Below, one piece after another: positions 9,753 through 19,338 of a stretch of 64,000 bases of DNA (position 1 is its first letter; each line of letters starts with the position of its first letter). The position numbers and the translations under genes are program-made. The notes below the pieces were generated by a model. It was not told where the DNA came from and ran no database searches. It saw nothing but the letters and a program-made list of their open reading frames with translations. Source of the DNA: Scytonema tolypothrichoides VB-61278 (GTDB lineage Bacteria; Cyanobacteriota; Cyanobacteriia; Cyanobacteriales; Nostocaceae); the NCBI RefSeq assembly GCF_000828085.3, contig NZ_JXCA02000016.1, positions 774,948-838,947 on the forward strand, written 5' to 3'.

Positions 9753-10514
9753 ATGTGGTGTGGGTTTGGAAAATCAAACATTACCGTTGCGACTGTCTGT
9801 TTAATCACAGCTAGTGTCGTGATTTCAGATGTCGCTTTTGCAGCACGAGTATATACCCCACGGCAATTTCGTGCTGTGTTACGGGGGCTAGGTTACAGCG
9901 TCAAGGTATCAGATGCACCTTTGACTGCTACAGATACTAAAAACGCAATTCAAGAATTTCAAAAAGCACAGAAACTAAAACCTGCCGATGGAATAGTAGG
10001 ACAAAAAACTCAAGATTTCGCTGCACAAATAGTTGAAACTTTGCAAGCGAATTTAAACTTGGTAGTTAAGCCCAATCCTCCCTTGCCCGGTAATCAATAT
10101 TATGGTCCTCAAACAGAAGTAGCAGTTAAGCAATATCAGAAAAAACTAGGTTTACAACAAACAGGAATTGCTGATTTAGCATTTAGGCAAAAACTCAGCC
10201 AAGAAGCAAAGGATATTAAAACAGAACCATCCGCGCCGACAACAAAGCCGTCACGAAAAAAACCAACAATCTCACCGACAACCCAGCCAACACCAACAGC
10301 AAAACCAACTAAAACGCCTACTTCTACACCTAGAACTACCCCAACAGCAAAACCAACCACAACGCCTACTTCTACACCAGAGGCGTTACCCACAGAAACG
10401 CCTACTTCTACACCAGAAGCGTTGCCTACAGTGAGTCCTACGTCCACACCACAAGTCTCACCGACAGCAACGCCTACACCAACACCAACACCAACACCAA
10501 CACCAAGAAGATAA
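9753..10514 (+). CDS. Secreted peptidoglycan-binding protein with Pro/Thr-rich tail
   Basis: A 253-residue secreted protein. Residues about 1-29 are a signal peptide ending in AFA. Two peptidoglycan-binding type 1 modules follow: one around YTPRQFRAVLRGLGY with DGIVGQKTQ, and a second around NQYYGPQTEVAVKQYQ. From about residue 155 to the end there is a repetitive Pro/Thr/Ser tail (TPTSTPEALPT-like units ending in TP dipeptides), which probably spans or anchors in the wall. I chose ATG 9753 because AGAGGAG lies 7 nt upstream; a TTG at 9732 is in frame but lies before that site. The repeat tail may vary in copy number between strains. Confidence 0.85.
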   Translation: MWCGFGKSNITVATVCLITASVVISDVAFAARVYTPRQFRAVLRGLGYSVKVSDAPLTATDTKNAIQEFQKAQKLKPADGIVGQKTQDFAAQIVETLQANLNLVVKPNPPLPGNQYYGPQTEVAVKQYQKKLGLQQTGIADLAFRQKLSQEAKDIKTEPSAPTTKPSRKKPTISPTTQPTPTAKPTKTPTSTPRTTPTAKPTTTPTSTPEALPTETPTSTPEALPTVSPTSTPQVSPTATPTPTPTPTPTPRR

Positions 10515-10523
10515 TAACTTGGC

Positions 10524-11423
10524 TTAACTCATCTGAGTTGGGCTAGGTTCTTCTAACGGTCTACCCTTAGGAGTCGGTAAAATGGGGCGGCGGTCATCGT
10601 AAGGCATGGGAATATACTGTACGCTGGGCCGTCCACCTTGTGGTTGTGGATACAAATCCATCAGGTCGTAAATAACATTGGGCAGTCCGACTGTTATGGG
10701 CAGTCCCATTTCTGTTGCTTCTTCAACCGTGATTGGGTAGTCGTGAGTAACGCGGCCAGTCGTTAGGGCATCGATGATATTCTCAATGTTTTCTGGCTTA
10801 ACTTTCTGTGTGGGTACTGTATCTTTCAGCAGAGTCCGTACAAAGCGCTGCACTTGGTCGATCGCTTTGCGCGATAGATCTGCCATAATCAAGGTTTGGT
10901 CGTCAACTTCACCAATGGGCTTCTGTTCAACAACTTTCACGATGCTAGCTGCTGGGAAGTTACCCAGTTGTGGATCAACCGGTCCAAGAACAGCGTTAGC
11001 ATCCATGACAATTTCATCAGAAGCTAAGGCTAGCATGGTACCACCACTCATGGCGTAGTGAGGGACAAAGACAGTCACTTTGGAAGGATGGCGAATTAAT
11101 GCTCTAGCTATTTGTTCTGTTGCTAAAACCAAACCACCAGGAGTATGTAAAATCAAGTCAATGGGGATCTCTGGCGGAGTAAGCCGAATTGCCCGCAGTA
11201 TTTGTTCTGAGTCTTCGATAGTGATATATCGCGATACAGGAATTCCCAAAAAGCTGATAGATTCTTGGCGGTGAATCAGCAAAATCACTCGGCTTTTGCG
11301 TTGTTGCTGAAATTCTTGTAGGGCGCGAATACGCCGAAATTCTACTTGACGCTTCTGCCACAAGGGTTGCAGGGAAGAAAGGAGGAGGAAAATCCAGAAT
11401 AAATCTCCTATGCCAAAGCCCAT
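10524..11423 (-). CDS. Membrane-anchored Clp-fold serine protease (SDH family)
   Basis: The product is 299 residues from the ATG at 11423; an in-frame ATG at 11447 would add eight. A short N-terminal membrane helix (FWIFLLLSSL) is followed by a Clp/crotonase-fold domain. It contains IDLILHTPGGLVLATEQIARAL, then HYAMSGGTMLALASDEIVMD with the likely nucleophile Ser, and GPVDPQLG. These are the hallmarks of the SDH family (formerly DUF114), related to SppA and ClpP. The family probably degrades or processes membrane or exported peptides. It stands tail to tail with the gene at 9753 (9 bp between stops). Substrate unknown. Confidence 0.85.
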   Translation of the reverse strand: MGFGIGDLFWIFLLLSSLQPLWQKRQVEFRRIRALQEFQQQRKSRVILLIHRQESISFLGIPVSRYITIEDSEQILRAIRLTPPEIPIDLILHTPGGLVLATEQIARALIRHPSKVTVFVPHYAMSGGTMLALASDEIVMDANAVLGPVDPQLGNFPAASIVKVVEQKPIGEVDDQTLIMADLSRKAIDQVQRFVRTLLKDTVPTQKVKPENIENIIDALTTGRVTHDYPITVEEATEMGLPITVGLPNVIYDLMDLYPQPQGGRPSVQYIPMPYDDRRPILPTPKGRPLEEPSPTQMS

Positions 11424-11447
11424 ATGCAATTCCAAATTAAAACACAA

Positions 11448-11763
11448 TTAAAATTAATTACCTAATTTAGGCAAGCATCTCATCTGGATGCTTTCTGTAA
11501 AAGCGTCTCAGCTAAGAGAGATTGCCAAAATCAAGGTTTCCCTCATTATTGTTTCAATTTTTGGGAAATATCGAGTCTATCTAGAGAGTTAGAAGAATTG
11601 ATCCGTAAAAGTATTAGATATAGCAGTTGCCAGGTAGATTAAGACATGAACTCATGAGAAAATACGGACACCACCAGACCATCGAGCCTATTAAGAGTTA
11701 AGCGTTAAGAGTTAAGCGTTCGGGTGTTCCCTGTTAAGAGTTAAGCGCTATAAATTACCCAAA
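11448..11763. repeat. Intergenic region with heptamer repeats
   Basis: No gene seen. Near 11692-11748 there are several copies of TTAAGAGTTAAGCG, one of the heptamer-based families also present near 17860 and 45980. The remainder is AT-rich and probably carries the promoter of the protease gene. Confidence 0.6.
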
Positions 11764-13641
11764 TTAGAAATAGCATCGCCAAATTTTGATTGTATCGTCA
11801 TCACTACCACTTACAATGGTCTGTCCATCTGGACTAAAGGCAACAGATCTGACGTAATTAGAATGACCATCAAGAGTGCAAATTTCAGTACCTGTTCTTA
11901 TCTGCCAGATTTTGATAGTTTTGTCCCAACTACCGCTAGCAAGAAATTGTGCATTCGGACTAAAAGTGACTGAACACACTGCATCGGAATGACCTCTAAA
12001 AGTGTGAATTTCTTTGCCTGTACTGACTTGCCAAAGTTTGATAGTACCATCAGCACTGGCACTTGCCAAAAGTCGCCCATCTGGGCTGAAGGTAACAAAA
12101 TTAACAAAAAAGGAATGACCTCTAAAAGTGTGAATTTTTCTACCTGTATTCACTTGCCAAAGCTTGATTGTACTATCAGCGCTACCACTAGCTAGAAGTT
12201 CCCCATCCGGACTGAAAGCAACTGACCATACTGAGTCCAAATGACCTGTGAAAGTGCTAATTTCTATGCCTGTACTTACTATCCATAATTTAACAGTGCT
12301 ATCAGCACTGCCACTCGCTAACATCCATCCTCGCAGGTAAGCTTCCTCTTGTTGATAAGAGAAGTTCGGAAGTATTGGACTAAAAGCTACAGAATTGATC
12401 CAGCTGCCATGACTCGTCAATGTACGAATTTCTTTTCCTCTACTGACCTGCCACAACTTAATAGTTTCATCCCAGCTTCCACTAGCAAGTAAGTGTCCAT
12501 CGGGACTAAAGGCGACAGTATGAACAATGCTGGAATGACCAGAAAACAAACCACCAAGGGTACGCAGAAGTTTACCAGTTTCTAGTTGCCAGAGTTTAAT
12601 TGTATGATCATTGCTACCACTAGCGATCGCCTGTCCATCTGAACTAACAGCAACAGCAATAACCATACTGGAATGACCTTTGAGGGTACGTACGCATTGC
12701 CAGTTTCCAGAAGTGACAACAGACGGTATAATTCGCTGTGGGTTTTGGGGTGGAGACTGATAACTAGGAAGTGGTGGGCGGCTTGTCATCACCAATGTGG
12801 GGGAATCCTCGCTGATCTCAACATCTAATAAATCCAGCCACTCCTGTACGGACTGGGGGCGGAGATTGGGTTGCAAATCCATTCCCCTGATAATTGCTTG
12901 ATTGACCGTGTCACTAATATTACGATTAAAGTGTTTTGGCGGTTCTAGGGGAATGTTATGGCGTCGTCTGTCCTCGGCATTTCTTGGTGTCACTCCAGTG
13001 ATTAAACTATACAAGGTGGCAGCTAGTGCATAGACATCAATATATTCTCCCCGTGGTGCTTCCAATTCATACTGTTCTGGGGGGGCAAAACCAGGAGTGC
13101 GATACACTGTATGCCTTTGGATAACATTGGGAATAAATTCTCTGGCAATACCAAAGTCAATCAGGACAGCTTCTGATTTGCCAGCGCGGAGCATAATGTT
13201 ACGTGGTTTAATATCTCTATGTAGTAAACCTTTACTGTGAATGAGCTTTAAAGCATCGCCAATTTGCCGGATGTACAAAAGCGCTTCAACTTCTGGTAAT
13301 ACTTTCATCCGCCGAAGGCGGTTGCCTAAGTCTTCACCCTCGATGTACTCTATCACCATGCAAGGCAAATTGCCTTCATCAAAAATATTTTCTATTTGCA
13401 CTATATGAGGATGGCGACACAGGGCAAGCCGAACAGCTTCATCGCGGAAGTCTTGCTTTAATTTGCTTTGATGCGGTTTCCAGGTATCCTGATTAAGGAT
13501 GTCAACTCTTAGAGTTTTAATGACCCGCAGTTCATTTCGTTCATTTCCAGCGAGATAGGTGATACCAATTCCACCTTCGCCTAATTTTCTTTCGATGATG
13601 TAGCGTCCCCCAAGCAACGCCTGTCCTGGATTCCAGACCAT
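11764..13641 (-). CDS. Ser/Thr protein kinase with seven WD40 repeats
   Basis: 625 residues from MVWNPGQALLGGRY (ATG 13641), a start common to cyanobacterial kinases of this kind; an ATG at 13662 would add seven residues. The kinase domain spans about 10-285, with Gly-loop GEGGIG, Lys in RVIKTL, catalytic HRDIKPRN and IDFG. After a short linker come seven WD40 repeats forming one propeller, ending IKIWRCYF. The third repeat has an extra loop of roughly 17 residues (around NFSYQQEEAYLRGW). No membrane helix is evident, so it is probably cytosolic. Such kinases phosphorylate proteins in stress and developmental responses; the substrate is not known. Part of a signalling cluster with the genes at 14221-17679. 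Confidence 0.93.
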   Translation of the reverse strand: MVWNPGQALLGGRYIIERKLGEGGIGITYLAGNERNELRVIKTLRVDILNQDTWKPHQSKLKQDFRDEAVRLALCRHPHIVQIENIFDEGNLPCMVIEYIEGEDLGNRLRRMKVLPEVEALLYIRQIGDALKLIHSKGLLHRDIKPRNIMLRAGKSEAVLIDFGIAREFIPNVIQRHTVYRTPGFAPPEQYELEAPRGEYIDVYALAATLYSLITGVTPRNAEDRRRHNIPLEPPKHFNRNISDTVNQAIIRGMDLQPNLRPQSVQEWLDLLDVEISEDSPTLVMTSRPPLPSYQSPPQNPQRIIPSVVTSGNWQCVRTLKGHSSMVIAVAVSSDGQAIASGSNDHTIKLWQLETGKLLRTLGGLFSGHSSIVHTVAFSPDGHLLASGSWDETIKLWQVSRGKEIRTLTSHGSWINSVAFSPILPNFSYQQEEAYLRGWMLASGSADSTVKLWIVSTGIEISTFTGHLDSVWSVAFSPDGELLASGSADSTIKLWQVNTGRKIHTFRGHSFFVNFVTFSPDGRLLASASADGTIKLWQVSTGKEIHTFRGHSDAVCSVTFSPNAQFLASGSWDKTIKIWQIRTGTEICTLDGHSNYVRSVAFSPDGQTIVSGSDDDTIKIWRCYF

Positions 13642-14220
13642 TAGATTAATAACTCTCCGCATGCTATTTATTTTGGCACGGTATGAAAGCTGGATTAGGA
13701 AAGAGGGGAAGATTTTGAGATTCTAAATTTGTGCCTCCTACACAGGAGTTGGACGCTAGGTTTAACGTGCCCGTAAGGCATATTTTGAACTGAGTTCTCT
13801 CCTAGTCTTATTCTGTCAGTGTCAACAGTCATCTGACTCAATTGAACAAGCAGGCTATTTGCAAGTGCATAGTATCTTAATTTTTCTTGAAAAATTCAAC
13901 TTTAAGACTGGTTGTGTTTTATCAGTAAAACTGAGGGAGAAAATGATTCACAATTTCAATGTAACGAATGCAAAAGATCTAGTTGATAAATCTAGTATAC
14001 TTTCAAGCAAAAACTCTTAAAATTCATTTAGGAGCAGAATCGTAAATGGGTTCTTGCAATTCATCAATATATTTTTGGCAAAAATTGGTTGACAGAATCC
14101 GGAATGCCACAAAGTTATTTTGTAATCCTTTACATTCTTAGTTATTTCTGCTTGATATATCCATATAATAGATAATAGATAGCTTAAATTATTTGTGCGT
14201 TGTACTTGAGATGAACTGGG
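13642..14220. other. Divergent intergenic region, no supported gene
   Basis: 579 bp between the WD40 kinase (minus) and the heme sensor (plus). It must hold both promoters. A 25-codon open frame at about 13942-14019 has GGGAGA upstream of its ATG but no visible homology, so I do not call it. The sequence is AT-rich. Confidence 0.4.
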
Positions 14221-15147
14221 ATGATGTTAAAAAATTTAAAATTGAGACAAAAATTTACATTTTTGCTAGTCATCATTCTTGTAGTAGGTTTGAGCTTTAG
14301 TGGATTAGCTCTTTCTGCTTTGCTAAGGCAGAATGCTATAAATGAAATTGCCTCACGAGCTTTAACACTTATCGATACAATGACTTCTGTCCGTGAGTAC
14401 ACACTTACCCAAATCTATCCAGAACTCGCTGATCAACTGGAAGAAAAGTTTTTGCCCCAAGTTGTATCTGCATATTCAGCACGAGAAATCTTTGAAATTT
14501 TCCGAAAAAAACCAGAATATCGAGACTTATTTTATAAAGAAGCAGCAACAAATCCCACAAATCTTCGGGATAAGGCTGACAGTTTTGAAACGACAATTTT
14601 AGAGGGTTTCCAAAAAGATAAAAAATTAAAACAGGTGAGTGGATTTCGCTCACTTCCAGGAGGCGATATATTCTACATTGCTCGTCCCTTAACCATTAGT
14701 CAAGAAAGTTGTCTAAAATGTCATAGCACTCCTGATGTTGCACCAAAAACTATGATTGAGCGTTTTGGTACAGTCAATGGATTTAATTGGCAGTTGAATC
14801 AAATTGTAGCGGCTCAATTTATTTCACTACCGGCGAGTAAAGTTATTGAAAAAGCCAATCAATCTTCTTTGATGATAGTAGGAATTGTCTTTACTATTTT
14901 TATAGCGGTTATTCTTTTAGTGAATGTCTTTTTGCAGCGACAAGTTATTATTCCTCTCAAGCGGATAACTCGTGTAGCTGAAGAAGTGAGTACAGGACAT
15001 TTAGAAGTTGATTTTGATCAGATTTCCAATGATGAGATTGGTAATCTTGCCAAAGCTTTTAAACGGATGAAGTTAAGTTTGGAAATGGCAATGAAAAGAA
15101 TTAGACGTACTCATGGAGGAAGTACAGGAGGAACCGCAGGAAATTAA
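14221..15147 (+). CDS. Membrane heme sensor: DUF3365 (Tll0287-like) plus HAMP
   Basis: 308 residues. Membrane helix 11-33, then an extracytoplasmic DUF3365 domain with heme attachment motif CLKCH (164-168), a second membrane helix about 215-236, a HAMP domain about 237-290 and a short Gly-rich tail (RRTHGGSTGGTAGN). Tll0287-like domains are c-type heme proteins proposed to sense redox state or small ligands. HAMP normally passes a signal to a kinase, cyclase or methyl-accepting domain, but here the protein stops some 18 residues after it. The signal must therefore pass to a partner, or an output domain has been lost. The neighbouring kinase gene ends 69 bp away on the other strand. Two ATGs (14221, 14224) are possible starts. 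Confidence 0.88.
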   Translation: MMLKNLKLRQKFTFLLVIILVVGLSFSGLALSALLRQNAINEIASRALTLIDTMTSVREYTLTQIYPELADQLEEKFLPQVVSAYSAREIFEIFRKKPEYRDLFYKEAATNPTNLRDKADSFETTILEGFQKDKKLKQVSGFRSLPGGDIFYIARPLTISQESCLKCHSTPDVAPKTMIERFGTVNGFNWQLNQIVAAQFISLPASKVIEKANQSSLMIVGIVFTIFIAVILLVNVFLQRQVIIPLKRITRVAEEVSTGHLEVDFDQISNDEIGNLAKAFKRMKLSLEMAMKRIRRTHGGSTGGTAGN

Positions 15148-15216
15148 GCAGCAACTCAAACTAAACAGTTTTGATTTTCTTGAGGACACTTAGGTGAGTG
15201 GGTTCCTCCAAAACAC

Positions 15217-16479
15217 TTACGAAAAAAGGTGTTTTCTAAATTCAAGGGCTGCTAATGCATCAGGAATTTCCCTTGCCAAAAATTCAATAAATTGGTAAGG
15301 CGATATCTGAGGAGTTTCCGCCAGAATTTCTTCCACAACTAGACTTGCTATCGGTCCAATGTAGTAAGCTAGTTGTTGCTGACAACGTTGTATGAAAGCT
15401 GGATTGAGTGAAGATTGTTCTGGTTGTGATTGTGGTTGTGGCTCAATCACAGGGAATTGCTGTTGACTAGATGCACTTCTAGCCAAACTTGCTATAGTCT
15501 CTGGATATTGGTTGGGTGGTTGTCGTGTTGGGAATGTAGGTTGAGATTTCTGTTCTATAACGGTGGTAGGCAAATCAACTACAGTTGATTGTCGCATTAC
15601 TTGAAACTGTCCAAGACGGTCTAAATCTGTAAGAACTTCTTTTGACGATTGGTATCGCAGCTTTGGCGTATCTGCGAGCAATTTTTCAAGTACTCTGGCA
15701 AAATCATTGGTGACCCTGGTGTAAGAACGCCATCTCCACTCCAAAGAGTACTGATCCATAAGAAAAGATGGATCTCTACCTGTGAGTAGGACAACTGCAG
15801 TCACGCCCAAGGCATAAAGATCGCTGGAAGGAGAACACAACCCCAAGCTAATTTGCTCACGCGGGGCATATCCCACTTTCCCCACAAGCGACATTTTGCC
15901 AACAAAACTCATGTGGTAAGGTGTGGTGTTTTCATTCAGGTTAGCTATCTGTTTTCCCACACCAAAATCAATCAGCACCGGCAAATTTTTGCCATCAGGT
16001 AACATGATGTTGTCCGGAGAAATATCTCGATGGATGATGTTGTGCTGGTGAACATATTCCAATACAGGTAACAAATTTTTTAGCCAATGTATAACTTCAT
16101 TTTCCGAAAAACTTTCTTCCAAGTCTTGGCGTTCTCGCAACAGAAGTGAATATGTTTTACCATCCACAAACTCCTGTACTAAAAACAGCCGACCATCTCC
16201 TTCAAAACAAGCCAAGAAACGAGGAATTTGAGGGTGTTCCAACTGGTGAAGAATTCTTGCTTCTCTTTTAAATAAATTGCGACATTTTTCTAAAGCATTC
16301 TCCCCTGAACCTGTGGGTGCAAATTCTTTGAGAACGCATGGTTCGTTAAACCGACGAGTATCAAACGCTAAGTAGGTTCTTCCTAAGCCCCCCTGTCCCA
16401 AAAGTTTTTGAATAATATAACGATTATCAATCATCGTCCCAGAGGGTATTTCTGCTTTTACAATGGGAGATTGAGACAT
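15217..16479 (-). CDS. Ser/Thr protein kinase
   Basis: A 420-residue soluble kinase. Kinase domain about residues 15-280, with GQGGLG loop, Lys in CVLKEF, catalytic HRDISPDN and IDFGVGK. Ser in place of the usual Lys after HRDI is a variant seen in several cyanobacterial kinases. The linker (about 300-365) is rich in Gln, Pro and Ser. The last 55 residues form a helical domain (CQQQLAYYIGPIASLVVEEILAE and so on) that resembles the small C-terminal domain found on cyanobacterial kinases and cyclases. It runs in the same direction as the PhnD-type gene 310 bp upstream and faces the heme sensor. Substrate unknown. Confidence 0.92.
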   Translation of the reverse strand: MSQSPIVKAEIPSGTMIDNRYIIQKLLGQGGLGRTYLAFDTRRFNEPCVLKEFAPTGSGENALEKCRNLFKREARILHQLEHPQIPRFLACFEGDGRLFLVQEFVDGKTYSLLLRERQDLEESFSENEVIHWLKNLLPVLEYVHQHNIIHRDISPDNIMLPDGKNLPVLIDFGVGKQIANLNENTTPYHMSFVGKMSLVGKVGYAPREQISLGLCSPSSDLYALGVTAVVLLTGRDPSFLMDQYSLEWRWRSYTRVTNDFARVLEKLLADTPKLRYQSSKEVLTDLDRLGQFQVMRQSTVVDLPTTVIEQKSQPTFPTRQPPNQYPETIASLARSASSQQQFPVIEPQPQSQPEQSSLNPAFIQRCQQQLAYYIGPIASLVVEEILAETPQISPYQFIEFLAREIPDALAALEFRKHLFS

Positions 16480-16788
16480 AAGGCACTACTCCTAGTTATC
16501 TTAGCTATTTTCTTTATAAGTAATTTGGTGTGTTTCAAAAGAAGTCTATTAGGTAAAAGTTTTAATAGATTGATCGCATCTGGGTTGTCTGATAACTACA
16601 GTGCCAGACACAGTATTTCCAGCTAATCAATCTGTTTGGTAGATAACTTATATTATACTCAGTTGATTCCTTACCACTGTAACCTAGTAAGAACTTAATA
16701 ATATATCGGCAGATTTTTGCAAAAAAACGCAAAAAAAAGATGAATTTTTATGAAGTTGCCTTTTGTTAATAACTTGTCAACTAACCTT

Positions 16789-17679
16789 CTATTGACTGGT
16801 AGATTGTTGGTTGAGCAAAACAGCAGGTGTTTTCTTGACTTGCTCCTCTAGGGGTCTAACTTTATCTACTAATTTAATGAACTGCTCGTAGCTAGGTACT
16901 TTTGCAGCAGGGACGTAACCAGCATCTGCTATGATATCTCCTGGTGCTTGGGTCATGGCTTTTTGAATCTGCTGCTGTTGATTTCGTTCCACAGTTGGTG
17001 CTAGTAAAACAACTGCAGGAGGAATTGATCGGCTAGTGTGTAAAATTCTAAACTTGGTTGTACTAAACTCTCGCTGATGAACTTCAAAATCTGTTTGAGA
17101 TAGTGCCCCTGCATCAACACTACCTTCACTGATCCACTGTAAGACTGTTTTGGGAGTAGGAGCAAAACGGATTTGAGCAAGAGTTAAACCGTATAAATCG
17201 TATAAAGGAACATAATAGCCAGCCGCAGAACCTGCTGTTTCCAAAGCAACAGTTTTATTAGCCAGATCTGGTATTGTTTTTATTGGTTTATCATCTCGGA
17301 CTATAAGTAAAGAGCGTTGTCTACCACGTGTTCCTTCCATAGAGAACAGAGGAACATAAAGTTGCTTGCCGATCGCTATTGCTGCTAAACCTGGAGGCGC
17401 AAACACAATTTCCCAATTTTTGCGCTGAATTTGCTCTAAAGCTTGCAATTCGTTGTAAGCTGGTTCCAGTTCTACTATTGATTGAGTTTGTTTTGCTATG
17501 TAGTCTTTAAAGCGTTCATATTTTTCTATGGAAACAGTTCCTTCGCCGTAGCTAACCACACCCACAGTCAATTTTTCTGAGTTGATATCTGGTTGTTGAT
17601 TGTTGCATCCAGTTCCTAGTAATCCTATAAGTACTAGGAGATGAATGAGCAAAAAATATCGTGAAGTCATGGTTTTCAT
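16789..17679 (-). CDS. PhnD/SsuA-type substrate-binding lipoprotein
   Basis: A 296-residue periplasmic binding protein. The signal peptide ends at LLGTGC, with Cys25 as the probable lipid anchor. The mature part has the family features LTVGVVSYGEG, the LEPAYNELQALEQIQRKNWE stretch, and ALETAGSAAGYYVPL and GSVDAGALSQTDFEV. Relatives bind phosphonate, phosphite or other anions and usually go with ABC permease and ATPase genes. None is present here. The gene lies beside two signalling genes instead, so a sensory role is plausible but inferred. ATG 17679 gives MKTMTSRYF; a second ATG at 17670 is possible. Confidence 0.88.
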   Translation of the reverse strand: MKTMTSRYFLLIHLLVLIGLLGTGCNNQQPDINSEKLTVGVVSYGEGTVSIEKYERFKDYIAKQTQSIVELEPAYNELQALEQIQRKNWEIVFAPPGLAAIAIGKQLYVPLFSMEGTRGRQRSLLIVRDDKPIKTIPDLANKTVALETAGSAAGYYVPLYDLYGLTLAQIRFAPTPKTVLQWISEGSVDAGALSQTDFEVHQREFSTTKFRILHTSRSIPPAVVLLAPTVERNQQQQIQKAMTQAPGDIIADAGYVPAAKVPSYEQFIKLVDKVRPLEEQVKKTPAVLLNQQSTSQ

Positions 17680-17969
17680 TCTTCAATTGACTTTTGCCGG
17701 AAAATTCTCTAATTTGGAGACATTTTGATTATCGCTATTTCAAGTACTTCATATAGCAATTCATCTAAAAAATTAATTTTTCATAAAGCTTTTGTTGCTA
17801 TTTGAAAAAAATATGAGTTGCGAACAAATATTAGATTTCGTGGCATTTGTAGGGAACTCTGAACAGGGAATACCTGAACGCTTAACAGAACCGCGTCAAA
17901 TTTCACTGCAAGAGGTTTATTGTTTCAGTTCATCCTTATAAACAACAGCTAGTTAAACAATTTCATGAG

Positions 17970-18040
17970 TAGACCTCTCCAAAAATGGCTATCAAACCTT
18001 TACGGCGCTTGCACTAGAAATCGATTTTTGGAGACGTCTA
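17970..18040. repeat. 71-bp inverted-repeat element
   Basis: TAGACCTCTCCAAAAAT (17970-17986) and ATTTTTGGAGACGTCTA (18024-18040) are inverted copies of 17 bp with one mismatch, spaced by 37 bp. It could be a tiny non-autonomous element or a structured RNA. The rest of 17680-18099 has a heptamer-like tract (near 17860-17900) and no gene. Confidence 0.6.
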
Positions 18041-18099
18041 GTGATAGATTTGAACAAACCACTCTTGTTGCTTCTTAAGCTTAAATAGAATTAAAGAAA

Positions 18100-18171
<72 letters not shown>

Positions 18172-19059
18172 AATTTCATCTAGAATAGCACAAATGATAG
18201 TAAATTCCAAGGTACAAGAATGCAATGAAGATACAAATGTTCTATAATTTACAGTTGCACGACCGTACGTACAAACCATTCTAAAATCGTTTCGCACAAA
18301 GCGCAAAAGATCAAAAGAGTAGTAAGGGGATAATAGATTGTTAAGTCTTGTGTATCACTCTACATGTTCACAATTACTTGCACAAGACTTTACTGAACAC
18401 CACTAAAGAACCCGGTGAACACTGCCATGCTAGTAGACTTGAAACACAATGATTTAGGGCGAGAGTGTGAATGGGAAACTGTTGCTGTTAATGAATTGCT
18501 AAGAATTGAGGTAATAGCCACCTTATGCACCTTGTCAGCAACATCAAACGTAGCTTAAAATCTGATTGTAACGTGCTTGACTTGATTCGCGCCATTTGTT
18601 AGCGTTGGCACGCTCACAGGTTGTCGTGAAGTCCACTTGATCGAAATTGTTGAAGAACCAGAACCGATGCGGCGTAGTTCGTTTTTCTATAATTTAGACC
18701 TATTGAGTGATACACGGCAGTTTGCATGCATGAAGGGAAACTTTTCGTATGCGCTGCATGCACTTTGTGTTAAGCTAATCGGCATTCTAACGAGAGGCAA
18801 GCGACGTACAAAGCAGTGCATAGTTTGAAGCCTTCTATGTCCCTAAGGACACACTCAGCGCGATTCGTAACCTCCTCCACAGAAAACACGCGCTACTGCA
18901 CAAGCCCCTGATCCTACTTCTGTTGGCAAGGTACTGCTTGCTCTTACTTTGGGGTTTTTGGCATTCTTAGCAAAAATTTTGTTTGGCGAAATGCATCCTT
19001 TGTCGTCAAAATGTTTCTCTTGCGCTGCAAAAATATATATATTCATCCCTTAGTATTAA
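18172..19059. other. 888-bp region without a recognised gene
   Basis: Between tRNA-Val and pipX. Two open frames of about 63 codons exist (18637-18828 plus, 18855-19046 minus), but neither has a good ribosome binding site or a recognisable family. The sequence is less AT-rich than most gaps here, so a decayed gene or a small RNA is possible. I cannot identify either. Confidence 0.4.
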
Positions 19060-19338
19060 ATGAACTTAGACAACTCGGAAACTTACATCAATCATCCAAC
19101 TTGGGGTTTGCTCTATAGGATTTGTATGGTAGACGAGAACCAAGAGTTGTTCACCACACTGTATGCCCAACGCTTATTCTTCATAGTAACAACTGATGTC
19201 AAAGGTATGAAGTTTCAGTCCATTGGACGCACTGAGGCTAGAATGATGATTGAAAATCGCTTGCGTAGTCTGCGTCGTACAGGGCAATCTCAAGAGTACG
19301 ATCAACTTCAGACTGTTTTCCAACGCACCTTCCAATGA
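19060..19338 (+). CDS. pipX: PipX, NtcA co-activator and PII partner
   Basis: 92 residues with the diagnostic start NHPTWGLLYRICM, the Tudor-like domain LFTTLYAQRLFF, and a helical C-terminus (RMMIENRLRSLRR). PipX binds the regulator NtcA when 2-oxoglutarate is high, and swaps to PII when it is low, so it ties carbon/nitrogen balance to transcription. It occurs only in cyanobacteria. Its stop overlaps the pipY start by 4 bp (ATGA), so the two are translated together. Confidence 0.97.
   Translation: MNLDNSETYINHPTWGLLYRICMVDENQELFTTLYAQRLFFIVTTDVKGMKFQSIGRTEARMMIENRLRSLRRTGQSQEYDQLQTVFQRTFQ

Noticed and set aside
10136-10447. 103-codon Val/Gly-rich frame on the minus strand
   Set aside because: It is the antisense of the Pro/Thr repeats of the secreted protein at 9753-10514.
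18855-19046. 63-codon minus-strand frame with three Cys and Gly-rich end, like a small peptide precursor
   Set aside because: AAGGG abuts the ATG too closely to serve as ribosome site, and no modification or export gene is near.
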